Below, piece after piece: positions 1 through 12,364 of a DNA stretch of 64,000 bases. The DNA is taken from the NCBI GenBank assembly GCA_009667805.1, contig CM019067.1:63408637-63472636 (forward strand), written 5' to 3'. Positions within the stretch are counted from its first letter, which is position 1, and each line of letters begins with the position of its first letter. This DNA is from Leptobrachium leishanense (Eukaryota > Chordata > Amphibia > Anura > Megophryidae). The notes beneath the pieces are model-generated. The model was not told where the DNA came from. It was given only the letters and a program-made list of their open reading frames with translations, and ran no database searches. The position numbers and the translations under genes were made by a program.

Positions 1-830
1 TTTCCCAGCCACAGATGTTAAGCTCACAGGTCTATAATTCCCAGGCATACATTTTAAACCTTTCTTGAATATAGGGACCACATCAGCTTTTCTCCAATCC
101 TCTGGTACGATTCCTGAAAGAAAAGAATTTAGAAAGATTAAGGTTTTACATATTTTAACACATAGCTCCCTCAGTATTTGCAGCTGAATTCCATCCAGCC
201 CTGGGGCTTTGTTCATATTGACATTGTTTAGTCGCTGCAAAACCTTTTTTGCATCAACCAATCACATATTATTAGTAAGTTTTATCAACGAATTGCATGT
301 CTCCTGTTATAGATTTCTCTTTGATAAATACTGAAGAAAAATAATCATTCAAAATTTCTGCCTTATCACGATCTTCAGTTAATAATAACCCTGACTCTGA
401 TTTTAGTGAACCTACATTTTCACTCTTGGGTTTTTTAGAATTTATGTAACTAAAGAATCTTTTAGGGTTGGTCTCGCTCTCTTTGGCTATCACTTTTTTA
501 TTTTCTAGTTTAGCCCATCTAATCGCATTTTTACATGCTTTATTGGCTGCCCTATATGCTTTATAGGATGCCTCAAATTTTTCAGCTTTAGATGCCTTTT
601 TATTTTTTATTTCCTTGGTTACCTTCCTACAGAGCCACATTGGTTTCGGTCTGTTTCTTTTATATTTATTACTCAGTGGAATATATTGGGATGTGTACAT
701 TTCTAATGTTAGTTTAAAGATATTCCATTTATCCTCTGTTTTTCCCATGAAAGAGTTTCTGCCAGTCAATGACATTGAGAGCTTCCTTTATTTTAAAAAA
801 AGTTGTCCTTTTTATAATTATATGTCTTAG
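1..830 (-). mobile_element. CR1/L2-like LINE fragment (endonuclease-RT linker and start of RT)
   Basis: Read on the minus strand, about 272-775 encodes the basic linker that follows the endonuclease in jockey-superfamily LINEs (CR1, L2, Rex types). It includes NPKRFFSYINSK, an ENVGSLKSESG-type block and ILNDYFSSVF. The first 60 bases continue, in another frame, into reverse transcriptase motif 2 (PGNYRPVSLTS). The reading frame is interrupted near 270 and again upstream of 775, so this is a decayed copy. The RT part runs off the window start, so the catalytic FADD box cannot be seen. The 5' limit near 830 is approximate. The family assignment rests on these motifs; the exact clade is not certain. 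Confidence 0.8.
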
Positions 831-1239
831 CATGTCCCCTATAGTGTTTTAATGACGTTCAATGCAAAATCGAGTTAACTCAATTTTGGTCGGGATGTTA
901 AAGGCTTTTTTTTTTTTTTGCAACTCTGTAAATCCATCTTATTCAGTGCCATTTAAATGGAAGATACCACTAACATAAGCTGTAACTAGATTACTTGTGC
1001 ATTACAAATAAAACCACATTATAAAAGACATGCTGCTGACTTTTTTTATTTACTTGAAGTAATTGTAAAACGAAAAATAAAGTAAGGTTTAGTCTCTTGT
1101 TTTCATTTTGTGCATTTTTCTCATGATGCAACATTTACCAAAAGCTTTGTTTTGTGGTTCTTGTTTATTTAATCTACATTATTTAACAGTTGAGGTAGAG
1201 GAGGGAATATTTAGATAAGGCAGCAGGAGGCCTTTGATC
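831..1239. other. AT-rich stretch, no feature recognised
   Basis: The DNA is AT-rich with short homopolymers (a T run near 910, TTTATT tracts near 1040). I see no coding signal, RNA gene or repeat border. Confidence 0.4.
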
Positions 1240-1600
1240 TTCAGGCTGCCTGAGATAAGAGATGGCAGCTGAAAGAGATACGATGGGGAGTTTAAAAGAC
1301 TTAATCTACCCCCTGGTGATGTCCTTTGAATACATCCCACACAATACAATGATGTGAGCCAGTGATCGACCCATTCACTCCATTCTATTGCCATTGTCAC
1401 AAAGTGAGGACCAAGTGATGTAAAGATACTGTGGGGGGATAGTTTACAACACAAAATCTTAAAATGGATGAACCCAAGGACACCTATACAGTAAGAGATT
1501 TTCTTAACTAAACATACAAGAGAAAAACAAAGCACATGTAAGATATCGGCAACATAAAATAAACACAATAAGAACATTTCATTTTTTGGTGGTAGTGGCC
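1240..1600. repeat. Dispersed repeat, second copy at 55540-55847
   Basis: This segment is similar along its length to 55540-55847 in the same orientation. Shared blocks include TGATGTCCTTTGAATACATC, CCACACAATACAATGAT, a GATACTRTGGGG block and GAGAAAAACAAAGCACATG. The class is unknown. The 132-codon minus-strand reading frame at 1179-1577 is not conserved as protein in the second copy and is probably chance. Confidence 0.7.
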
Positions 1601-4004
1601 CTCTAAAGCATCACAATTACTTGATTGTAAATAATTTTGCAAATTGTATTAGTAATCTACATTAAAAAGCCAAATTTAACCTTCAAACCGACCAAAATCG
1701 TAACAGTCAGTTTAAGTGAATTGAGTGTGTCCTTAATTAAGGCGGAATTAGCAATTTGCTAACTGTATTTTTTCCCCCAAGCATGATTTCTTTGTAGACA
1801 AAGTCTTAAAAAAGGAACGGTTTGAGCAGAATTCGTTAAAAAAAAAAAAAAAATCCAATTTGAGGAACGTGTAATGTGTTCAATATGTCTCGTTTAAATT
1901 AAAGAGCACACATGGAGTTTATGAAAGGACAAAACATTTATTTACTTAATGCACATTATAAACCCAGATGTTAAAATATTGATTCAGTTTGCTTTAGTAC
2001 AAATAATATCTTCTTAAATCACATCTTATTTCAGATACTAAACCTGCCAAGTGCATATAACTACTCATAAGATGCAATGGCGCATTAGGGAAGGAGGCAC
2101 ATTGCCAAAAGTGTTGGCAAGAGAAGGTTTCGTATTACTGTAAACAGAGATTAAAGTAAAGTATTATAACACAAGATAAACCAATAAAGGTTAGAATTCA
2201 TACCCCCTGATATATTTTCAAAAAATTATTTTGTGTTATATTGGCATTTTGGCCTCTCTGTGATATCACGGTGATTACTGTTTATGACCAAAGGGCATTA
2301 TTTTGTAATTCACACTAACATGGAGACGTTAACGGGGAAAATCTGCACCTGCAAATTTTCCCATAGCGACCCCACTTTAGCATTAGATTCCTGGGCAGGC
2401 GCTACCTTAGCATCTCGCCCCGGAACACAGCGCTTCCCGCTGCCGCGAGTATCACTTCCTGGAATCCATAGGACTCCATGAAGGGTTGCACCTCTGGCCC
2501 GCAAGCCCTGCATTACCTCATTCTGCGTGAGATCATGCAGTGATCGCAAAGGGAGACTGGGAACTATTTTTTCCCAGTCTCGCTCTGCTCCCAGGAGCTG
2601 AAGCGGGTCTGGCCACCGTTTTCACTGTTGAAAGAGAGGTGAGTATCGTATTTATTGGGGGGGTTAGGGTGTTAAATATAGGATGCACAAAGTACAGTAA
2701 GCTCACGCAAAAACCAATGCGCAAATGGATTGCTAATGGGGTAGTGACAGGAATTTAAAATAAAACACACTTATCCTAGCGCTAACGCTTTGTCGGGTAT
2801 ATTATAATGGAAAATTAAAATGGATACCTGTAGCCATCTTGTTTTAATGTAAAGTCTTTTCTTTTTAAATTTTCGCCTAGTTTTAGAAATGGACAGAGAT
2901 TTTTTTTAAATAGTTCATGGCTAGGTGAACCAGAAGAGTTATGGGGGTTCTATAAGTGCCAGACATGATGCTATAGACGATAAAATGTCTTTATTTGATA
3001 TAATGCTGAGCTAAGTGCCAGACATGTTATATTTAAATTTATTGGTTTGTTTTAACAAGTCCTTGAATTAAAGATATTTTTCTTTTTGGGTATAGGAACA
3101 AATTTAAAATCTCTATGCAAGTGTATAAAATATTCACAAAATATATTTTTATAATCAATATATTCAATATTTACAGTAGAAAATAGATGCTCCAATTATT
3201 CGCAGAGTAGAACTATAAAGCAGTATAATTACTGAAGAATAGAATTTTTGTTGATTTTAACTAGAAAGGAATTTAGCTGATAAAGAGTATTCAGTAAAAA
3301 CCTTGAAAGGAGTAGAGATATTAAATTAACATTTTGACAACCCGAGACGTACTGTCTGGAATAACCATAGTCATTCTTAGGTCAATTCCACTATCTTGGT
3401 TTAAACAATGAACCATAATAAGAGATATTAAAATTAAATTGTGGAATTAATTTGAAGAGCAACATTGCCCTCTTGAGGCATAGTAAATATTATATTTAAG
3501 AATAAAGTAATTTTTAAATGAAAGGGGTAGATTTTCAGTGACGTCAAATTGACTATAACTGGATCTGTACTGTTCGTTGCATTCATTCGGGCAGATCATC
3601 CCAGGACATGATAATGCATTGATTCAGAGATTCAGATCATTCCAACACACAATGCATTCAAGATATTACATATCACTTACTTAGAACCACACCTCTAACT
3701 CACATGCATTGAATATCTGACATTGATAATTTTCACATATTCCAAAACATTATATTACATAAAGAATATTGCTGCTGTAACTCATTGAATCCAGATTGGA
3801 GAGGTAATGTATGTGAAAGCAAAAGTAAGGAATTAATGTAATTATATATATCTGGAGTATTTCTTGCAGTAGATAGACTGAGATATCTCAGATTACTGTT
3901 AGATCCAGAGTCTTCAAAATATTTCTAAATCTGCAGATAGAGATATGAAGAAGAATCGGATATAAGGATTTATCCTAAAGTAATTGTTGCAATGAAATAC
4001 AAAG

Positions 4005-4042
<38 letters not shown>

Positions 4043-5726
4043 AATTTGGAAGTTACTGTGATTGAAATTAATAAGCAAGGAATTATATAACTACAATATA
4101 AAAAGCAGAAGATTAGAAGCTTAATTCTCGATATTAGGGGAGGATTCACTAAATAAGTTTTTATTACTTATCATTCTAGAAATAGAATACGTGATAGCTC
4201 AATTTTTGTTGATCCACGTAGCATAGAGAGATACATATATCTCTACAAGATCTAGCTTGTTAAACATTGGTTTGCTGGGAAATACATGTTAATTGTTTTC
4301 GTTAAGCAGAAATGTTTATTAACCATTTGTGTATAGTTACTAACTGATAAAGTAAATGATATTAATCATATATGCAGTTACTAACAGGAAATACATATAT
4401 TGGGAAGCTGGTTTTCTATGTGATGGATGGATGTGGTTGTTTATAAATCTTTGTTTATGATATGAGATTTGAAACTTTTTTGTATACGTAATAAATATAT
4501 ATATGTTTTTATCCGATTATTGATTAGTGTATTCTTCAAAGCAAAACACAGACAATTAAAAGGATTTAGGAGAATTTCTAGGAAATATAAACGATTGATA
4601 TTTATATCTCGTATAAGTTTAATTGAATATAAATCTCGACAGCTTGCATAGCGCTACATTAGCACCAACTATGGAATAGAGTCCACTGTGGGCACTACTC
4701 CCTACTGAACACTAACTGCAATATTCAGGTGAGTAAGCGTTAACGTCAGGATAAGTGACTTTAACGCATGCCACCCATATTACCTTTACTTTGCGATCCT
4801 AATCTATTAAAGTATTATACAATAGTTACAGTTTAGTTTTCATGGTTCTACTCCTCGCCATTTTCATTTTTATTTAAAATCACACAACTCCCCACATCAA
4901 GCACACAGCAGAACATGCCACATGGTAGAGTCGAAGGGGACTGCAGGGCTTATCGTTATTACGGTGACTTCACTTATTTAATTCACACAAGCAAAGTTAT
5001 TCAATATAAATATTCAATGTCACACATAATCACTATAATTACCTATTGCTACTTTAACAGGGTTAAAATAATATTCCTGTAGTGTTAAATATATTCTAGA
5101 AATATTTTCTATCAATAGCCAATATAGAATTGACCGCAGAAAATAATTTATGTGTTTAGATTGCTCAAATGCTTCTTTTACAACATAAGATTTCTTTAAC
5201 TCCTTCACTACCAAGCATTTTTAAAAAATCCACTGCCAGGAATCATTGGATTTCTGGAAAATTGTTTTTAATTAATTATACAGTAAAATATATTTGGGAA
5301 TATTCCCAATGTGTTTCTTATTGTAATAATGTATTTGGCAGGCAGACGTCGCCATCTGCTGGCTAATTAGAGTTCTTGCAGGTAGAACTGCAGCTATAAT
5401 AGCATTTTGGGAATTATGCCCACGTGGCTAAAACTTTGGAGGCACCTTCTGGAGGCCAAAAGCAAACAAAATGAGTTTGCAACAAACTAATTTCATTTGC
5501 AATCATACAGCACAGCCCCAGATCGTGTTAACACAATCTTGGGCTGCTGTGTCTGCTAACGCCGATCATGGAAACATCAAAATTGCCCTTTACATTATTT
5601 AAAAATACTTTTTTCTTTAGAATTTTATATATAAATTTGACATGGGAGATTTAATCTCTATGGGCACTGTCGCCTCATTAACATTAGCCATAACACTCAC
5701 ATAAATGAGCAATAGCGTTAGATTAA
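1601..5726. other. AT-rich unique or low-copy DNA with two GC-richer islands
   Basis: No gene is recognised here. A (TA)n microsatellite occupies about 4010-4037. GC-richer islands at about 2330-2800 and 4650-4800 share short blocks with 7000-7560 and 9240-9420: GTGAGTATCG/GTGAGTAAGC, ATCCTAGCGCTAACGC-like strings and a CCCAGTCTC palindrome near 2560. They are probably old copies of an unidentified repeat. Open frames in the islands are short and lack recognisable domains. Confidence 0.4.
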
Positions 5727-5730
5727 TTAA

Positions 5731-6910
5731 CCCTTTCGCTGCTGAGGCATTTCCCGCCTCTGTGCTGAGGTCATTTTTATCGGTTTTGCTCATCATGTTT
5801 AAACGTGTTTTGAAGGCTTATTTTAGTATATGACCCAGACATATTATATATCGTTCTTTCCGTCAGACTCGGCAGATTCATATTATGTCATTATTATATG
5901 TATACGACATGTCCTGTCTGTATATTATAACAAAAAATGCAATAAAATATGAATTTTCAATAATTTACAACGTGTAAAGTGTATTTTTTTCACATTTTAA
6001 CATGCGAGCAATTGCGGTTATATTTTGTATGGGGTGCGCTTGTTAAAAAAATTAGAAATGGGGTCTCGTTACATTTTTTTTTGGAAAATTACGCGATTTT
6101 TAACAAACGCACCGCATACCAAAATCGTTAGTGCAGCATCATTGCTCACATTATAATTGAAATGGGAACAATATTGCTGCATTAACAAACCAAAAAAAAG
6201 AAAAAAAGCTTGTTTATTTTTTTTTAGAATTTTTTTATATTTTTTTTTAATTTTTTTTTTAAAAACGTTTTCACAATCGTGTTTGGTATCGTTGGAACGG
6301 CCATGCTGTGGCCGATCCAACAGTACCAAACTTTAATCCCTAGTTGCCACGGATCGGGAGATAGGGGGTTCATTGGAACCCCCTAACTCCAGGACTGGCA
6401 TCATCGTGCTATGCACGATGACGCCAGTCCTCAGGGGGAGTTCCCGGAGGCTTGGCCGACATCCAAGATGTCGACCAGCTCCAGGAAAGGATCACAAACC
6501 GGCGCTTTTCAGCGCCGATTCGTGATCCGGCTCCCCAGGGGTTAATGACAGCCACCGTTTGGAAGGGCAGGCTGTGCCCTTCCAAATGGTGCCTGGCATT
6601 AAGCTCAGGACCCTCGCGATCGGGAGGGAGAGAGGTCCGAATGACCTCCCTTTCAGGCGCCTCCTCCGCACACGCGGGGGGGGCACCTGAAATAGATGTC
6701 ATCGCGCCACCGCAATGACATCTATTGTGCCCGCGGCGGTCTCGGAGTGACGGGCTGACATCCAAGATGTCAGCCCACACCGGGGGGCACAGCAATCGTC
6801 CGGAATCCGGCCGATCGCAGGCTGCTTCGGGAGGATGCGCTCAGCGCGTCCTCCGCAGCCAACCCTTCCTGCGGCAGGACGCGCTGAGCATGTCCTCTGC
6901 AGTGAAGTGG
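5731..6910 (+). mobile_element. TTAA-flanked hairpin-chain element, copy 1 (piggyBac-like MITE)
   Basis: The element is bounded by TTAA at 5727-5730 and 6911-6914. Terminal repeats are imperfect: CCCTTTCGCTGC at the left and, reverse-complemented, CCACTTCACTGC at the right. TTAA target sites with CCY ends are typical of piggyBac elements. No transposase is encoded. The interior is a series of adjacent hairpins, for example GGATCACAAACCGGCGCT against its complement (6487-6527), a CCGTTTGGAAGGGC arm (6553-6590) and AATAGATGTCATCGCG against CGCAATGACATCTATT (6691-6726). A second copy lies inverted at 26669-27909. Confidence 0.85.
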
Positions 6911-6914
6911 TTAA

Positions 6915-9524
6915 AGTGATAGCGCTCCACCTGAATCACCTCCCGAACGATAACGGGTTAAAAACCCTTTAGAGAATCGATATGAGCGCTTTTTAGAGGG
7001 AGCTTACTGTACTTTTTCTCTCCTTATACTTAACATAGGTAAGGCAAAGTGTAAGCAGAGAGTAATTAACGTTAGGATCACATAGTCCTAAAGCTAATTA
7101 CAGCTATCGCTAATTGAAAAAGTTAGCACCAGTTTAGAGCTGTAGCTAACGGATTCCGCTTCTGCAAAATCAGTTAATTGCAGCTATAACCCCCCGAAAA
7201 AACAAATAATCACCTCTCATCTGGCGACGAGAATGGTGGCCCGATCCGCCTCCTCTGGCCGAAGGGAGCAGAATGAGACTGGGGAAAATAGTCCCCAGTC
7301 TCCCTCCGCAATCACTCCGCCAACCTGCAGCGAGAGCTGTGACCATGTTACCCGGCAGCAGAAGCAGGAGCAGCAGAAGGGGATGCTCGCAACAACGCTT
7401 TAGCGCTGCCCTGAGCATCCTCCAGCCTAGCAGCCAATACGGGACAGGCTGCTGGACTCTGTGCCTGCTCCGTAACCTACTGTACAGGTAAATCGGGGAT
7501 GCTAAGGGGAGTTTATCGATCGCTAATTTTTCCCAATAGCGTCCCCGTTTCAGCCTTAGGGAGGAGATAGGGCCCTATATCTTAAAATAATTAAAAAGAA
7601 GAATATCTTATTGAATAAAAACTAAAATAGTGTTGAAACTCAATGTTTTAAAGCAAGATAACTTTTAAGTACGAGATTAACATTGTCACAAAATAATAAT
7701 CAGGTAATTGAATATAGTTAGATATTTTAACAAATCGAGTGCCTGAAATAATGGGGAATTTATCAGGTCCAGGCTGGTATAGTATTTTCATTATGAAAAA
7801 AAGGAAAATCAATATTCTAATACGTGAGAGATGTATGGAGCATAAAGTAGCATCGATCTACTTGCTGAAGATATTTCACTGCCATAGACATCCATTTCAC
7901 AAACTCTTGTGTTAAACAATACTTAGAACATTTAATTATTCTTGCGTTTCTTTCTGTGCATTTGTTTTTTTTTTATGTTTCCAAGTCAAGCAGCTGTTAA
8001 AATAAAACTATGGTTTCAAGAATCTGGATTAATTTTAGATAAATTTTCTCTTTATCTATTGCAAAACTTACCTGTGCATTTTGATCCCATTTATTACTGT
8101 CGATCACTTCTATTTAAATACTTACATTAGTCATTAGTGCTCGTTTAATTTAGTTTCCAACATTTTAGAGAATATAAGTCAAGCAAAGTACTCTGTTTTT
8201 CTTTTTCAAAAGTATTCAAAAAATAATGCTGGCTTAAAAACCAGAGAGAGCGCATAAATTATCAAATACTCTAATAGATAAATAGACGTTTACTAATAGC
8301 ATTTCTGTGTACCGCGAACAAAAGTACGCCGGCTTTCAACGTCTGCTCGGAAAATTATCAGTTTGTTGTATGCTCTTCTTTTTCATTAAAAATACAAAAA
8401 AAATTGAACGGAACAATATATTATTACTGAAGTCGTGACCTCTTCAGAAGCCGTTTTGTCAGCTTTGGCAGTAAATTATCAGTTTGATCTTTTATGATAT
8501 GCGTGGGTTTATTCCATAGAGAAAATTGTTATTCAAGAGTTGTTAACAAAGCAACATAATTATACACTGTATCAAAAAGTGCACGTAGTAATTTTCAACC
8601 GAAAAGCTTGCAATATAAATACGTATGACATTATTTAGAGTTCTCAGCTGAAGAACATGTGATACAAGGTTAAAGCTGTTACCCACATGTTGCTGCTCGT
8701 GGGACACGTTGCAGCTCTCAAAATGCCACTATTCGCAAACACATGTAACTTAGATTGATGAATATTGGATCTTAATAATGGACATTTGTATTGCAGATGT
8801 TCCTAAAAAAAATCCAAAAATGAGGTCTGCTATAACACTCATCTTAAAACATTAAACTGCTTATGATATAAAAGCCACATGTTATATCTATTTTTGCGTC
8901 GCTGGAAGAACACTGTGCAGTGATATAAGTAATTCCATCCACTGAATTGAAATAGTACAAGTATATGGATGAACCAATGTACTGGCAATCTGTACTATTG
9001 TACAACGTGGCATAACTAGAATGGCATTAACCCCTTAATGGCACAGATTAGCAATGCAGAAATGACACAAGATTTTTTTTAACTAATTTGTTTCATACTC
9101 TTTCGGTGTACCTAGACATAAGTTGTTTTTTAAAGAACAAATGGGGCTTTCTATTGGTAGCCTTAATGTGTACATAGCTCATTATTCAGTATAAAAAAAC
9201 ATATAAAATTTAACCACTTAAAAAAATTAAAAAAGTTTTTTATAACTCTTAACCCCTTCACAACGTGGGGGGATTTTTGGCGGATGCTGACGGATTCCGG
9301 AGAAGCGGAATCAGTTAGCACCAGGTCCTGGCCGTGGTCAACTTTCGGGTTAACCGCAGCCAGACGGTAATTAGCGTTAGGATTTTGTAATCCTAACGCT
9401 TATTAACCTTTTTGCTCCCCATGTTATGCATAGGGAGTGCAAAGTACAGCAAGCTCGAGCAAGGAAGCGCAAACTCGGAATCGCTAAAGGGTTTTTTAAC
9501 CCATTATGGTTCGGATGGTAATTA
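6915..9524. other. Mostly unrecognised DNA with a GC-rich block
   Basis: A block at about 7000-7560 has several short inverted repeats, including GACTGGGGAAAATAGTCCCCAGTC near 7279-7302 in two arms. It shares short motifs with 2330-2800 and 9240-9420 (TTAGCGTTAGGAT-like strings). The rest is AT-rich. A TTAACCCCTT string near 9024 and another near 9250 may mark worn ends of TTAA-type elements. No gene is supported. Confidence 0.35.
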
Positions 9525-9532
9525 GTGATGAG

Positions 9533-11135
9533 CCGAACACCCCCGTGTTCGGTTCGCATTCGAACTTGAACAATTTCAAAAGTTCGAGCTCGAACTCGAA
9601 CCGAACTCAATGCAAGTCAATGGGACTCAAAAGTTCAGTTTTTAGAGTGCCCTGCAAGAGGGCATATATGCAAGATATTTAGCATAAAAGGTGTATGGGG
9701 GTCCGGGTAGTGCCCTGGGGGACAGGAAACAAGGACAAAAAGTTTTAAAAAAAATGTTTTTAAAGGAACAGTGAGTTTTCCATGAAATAAAGGTTAAGAA
9801 TAAAAACGAAAAATTCCTTCAAATATCGTGCCTAGGAGGTCCCCATAACCTGCCCGTGAAGTGGCGGATTTGTAGGATTTATAGAAACATTTAAAAACAA
9901 AAAAATGACATTTCAAATGACGGTAAACACTTCTCCTTTAATCTATTCATAAACAACTGCTTGGGGCGGCAGCCTGTATTAAAAAAGGAGACATTTTAGG
10001 ACACGCAGAACAAGTTTAGTGATTTTTTGGCTAAATTATGGTGAAACTTATGCAGGCTTTGAATGAAAGTAACAATAGGTGCTTTAAAATTGGGCCTTTA
10101 GTGTCGGCAACAGTGCCGTCACACCGTAACCCCTTTGTGGTATTGTGGAAGAGTGCAGGGTTGACCTGCAGTCCAAAAAATTTAAATGATATAAATCTGG
10201 TAATATAGGCGTCAGTGTCAGTGCACCCAAAATAGTTGGTGGCAGTGAGAACACAAAGATTAGAACCATTCCCAGATATTTTGTAGAAATGAGACCCCCA
10301 CAATTACTAGTGGCAGTGAGAACACAAAGATTACAACAATTCCCAGATATTTTGTATAAATGACTGACCCCCAAAATAGTTGGTGGCAGTGAGAACACAA
10401 AGATTACAACAATTGCCAGATATTTTGTAGAAATGAGACCCCCCCCCAATAGCTGCTGGCAGACTGGCAGTGAGAACACACACTAACACAACAATCTCCT
10501 CTCAAAAAACACGTGTTGGGGCTGCAAGGGACGCCTTATATAGTGTGCTGCAGGACTTAGCTCTGTGAGCCCATGATTGGGCAAAATTTGCCCAATCAGG
10601 ACTTTGAGCCGTGATTGGCATAGTCTTGCACCTGTCTTCCACCTAAACTGTGGTCAGGTGCAGGCTGTAGCCAATTACAAGCTTCAGGCCAGTGGAAAAG
10701 TGCATTGTGGTGCATTGCGGGCGAACATGCTGCGAACACGCGGAAATGTTCGAAGTTCACAAACCTACGAACTGGCGATGTTCGAATCGAACTCCGAACA
10801 CATCGAACCGAACAGCTCATCCCTACTCTACAGTGCCTGATGAGAGGGCCGTGTCTGCCTGATGTTTTAGTAACCAGAATGTTTTATCCCATAGGCTTCA
10901 TGTTAAAAATATTCCTGTTTTAATTCAATATCTAATAAACCGTTGTTTCTAATATTCTGCAGTAAAGAGTCTCTTTATTTCTAGATTTTTTAGTATTTTT
11001 TAAGCATTTTTTATACTTTTTTCAAAATTATTTTTTTTTCGAACTTTTGGCGAACGTCCCAAAAAGTTAGAAGTTCGCGAACGGCCGATGTTCGATGCGA
11101 ACTCCGAACAGATCGAACCGAACAGCTCATCCCTA
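9533..11135 (-). mobile_element. Non-autonomous hAT element, perfect 8-bp TSD ATGGTAAT
   Basis: The ends are TAGTGATGAGCCGAACAC at the left and GAACAGCTCATCCCTA at the right. Both sides carry the 8-bp duplication ATGGTAAT (9525-9532 and 11136-11143), diagnostic of hAT insertion. It belongs to the family of the larger element at 39417-46916 but is in reverse orientation. Inside are four tandem units of about 71 bp (10210-10480), a promoter-like block (10532-10620) and a complete family end at 10836. Another about 300 bp then follows, with a second copy of the same end at 11135. No transposase remains. Confidence 0.9.
10532..10625 (-). promoter_or_regulatory. Predicted hAT promoter: TATA box with CCAAT motifs
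   Basis: On the minus strand the block holds CCAATCA motifs on both sides of a short palindrome (TTTGCCCAATCA), then CACTATATAAGGC. The TATA-like string is at 10535-10542. The same arrangement recurs at 42269-42352 and 56060-56149, upstream of the transposase start in the largest copy. The function is inferred from motif order and conservation. Confidence 0.5.
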
Positions 11136-11143
11136 ATGGTAAT

Positions 11144-11532
11144 ATGGTGCGCCTGCGCTAGGTCACCAGTGCTAACATTAACGTTCATGCAGGTGAGCGC
11201 TAACGTTATCGTTTTGAATGTAATAGTGCCCAGAGTCTGGACTTTCCAATAATACCAAACATGATCATGTAATGTGTAAAAATAGAAACACAATATATGC
11301 TTTTACTTATAAAACAAATAATGCCGCTGCACTAACTCAACTAAGGCAACAGATTCTGCCCTTTATTTTGTTTTGAGCGCAGAGAGAAACTGTTATTCAG
11401 TTTCTTAAAATGTTTTTTTTTTTTTTTTTTAGTTTGCCTGAAAACAAAAATTAAAACGTAATTTTGGCATTTTTCGTGTGTTCTACGGGGGGGGGGGGTA
11501 GGAGTGATCCATATTTCCACCCCAACCCTTCT
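11144..11532. other. AT-rich spacer
   Basis: No gene is seen. It contains a T run at 11411-11431 and a G run near 11487-11496. Confidence 0.4.
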
Positions 11533-11615
11533 AGATTGTAAATTCCCACGGGAATAGGGCTCTCATTTCCTCCTGTACTGGTTTGTCAAAATGTTGCTCA
11601 GTGTATTGTAACCCT
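11533..11615 (+). repeat. 5' part of an interrupted dispersed repeat
   Basis: The segment starts TAGATTGTAAATTCCCACGG and ends TGTATTGTAACCCT. It continues at 12959 with the same last 14 bases and then CATTGTACAGCGCTGTAGAA and a TTTATAAATAAAG tail. This form is a common dispersed vertebrate repeat tail. The interruption is the insertion at 11616-12958. Confidence 0.65.
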
Positions 11616-12360
11616 AACTTTTTACTGACTGATGAAGCCGAATAATCGGCGAAGCGCGTTTCAGTAGCACTAAGAGTGCTTTTTACCTTTATTTTATTAA
11701 TTATTTTACATAAGAATAAATTCTCTCCAATCTATCAGAAGGCGATTTTTTTCTTCCTTTTACCGCCGATGACCTGATTAAGCTGACGGAGGAATTCCGA
11801 GAGGGCAAAGGGTTGCTATAAAATACCCCACAAGCGGGACCCCCTCAGAGCCAGGATAGGGGCTCCGGAGTCTGTAAGTACCCCCTAGGGGAAACAACAG
11901 GGGCGACTACTGTTGCATACTGCGCAATGGCCCTTTCTCTCATTGTTTCATAGAATCTTCAGAAGTCCCGCCGAGCCTGCTTTGTATAGAGGATCCTTTT
12001 AAATACAGAGGATTTCATCTACACAACCACTGGGGGACAACTAAGAGGACCACTGAAGAAATCTTTGATCTGTATGTTCAGACCTTTATAAAGTATAAAA
12101 ATACTAAGACATTGAGGACATTCTGAACCTTTGGAGTATTCTAAACCTCTGCATATATATTTTATGCTCTATGTTCTTACAAATTAATGTATTGTGCATT
12201 TATTTAAATCATCGGTAGATCTTCCGATAGTGCTATACTCAACGCGCCTAAAGGGCCTTCTTTTCGAATTTGTTTTTTAGTATCAAACATACCTTTCAGG
12301 CAGCGAGGAGTATTATCAATCTACGGTCCATAGCGCCTTTTGACCCTGCATTTTCTTTCT
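11616..12360 (+). mobile_element. Hammerhead-motif retroelement-like insertion with 14-bp direct repeats
   Basis: The 14-bp string TGTATTGTAACCCT occurs at 11602-11615 and again at 12959-12972, and the host repeat reads through cleanly when one copy is removed. The duplicated length is too long for the hAT, Tc1 or piggyBac classes and points to a retroposed insertion. The first 50 bases carry a hammerhead-like motif. The 3' end reads TTTTCTTTCTTT, and a TTAA element (12365-12954) sits at its very end. No long reading frame is present. A Penelope-like or retrozyme relationship is inferred from the ribozyme motif and TSD length only. Confidence 0.55.
11623..11666 (+). ncRNA. Degenerate hammerhead ribozyme-like motif
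   Basis: TACTGA (11623-11628) pairs perfectly with TCAGTA (11661-11666) as stem I. CTGATGA at 11629-11635 is the conserved core. GCCGA/TCGGC form a 5-bp stem II after one extra A. GAAG replaces the expected GAAA at 11651-11654. Stem III would be only CG/CG with no loop, so folding would need a dimer. The changes suggest reduced or lost activity. Confidence 0.4.
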
Positions 12361-12364
12361 TTAA

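Noticed and set aside
6409..6919. Four overlapping frames on both strands in the TTAA element
   Set aside because: GC-rich hairpins make stops rare on both strands. The same DNA cannot plausibly encode all of them, and copy 2 does not conserve the proteins.
10839..10845. CTGATGA near 10839 as another hammerhead core
   Set aside because: No GAAA follows at a suitable distance and no stem I pairing is present.
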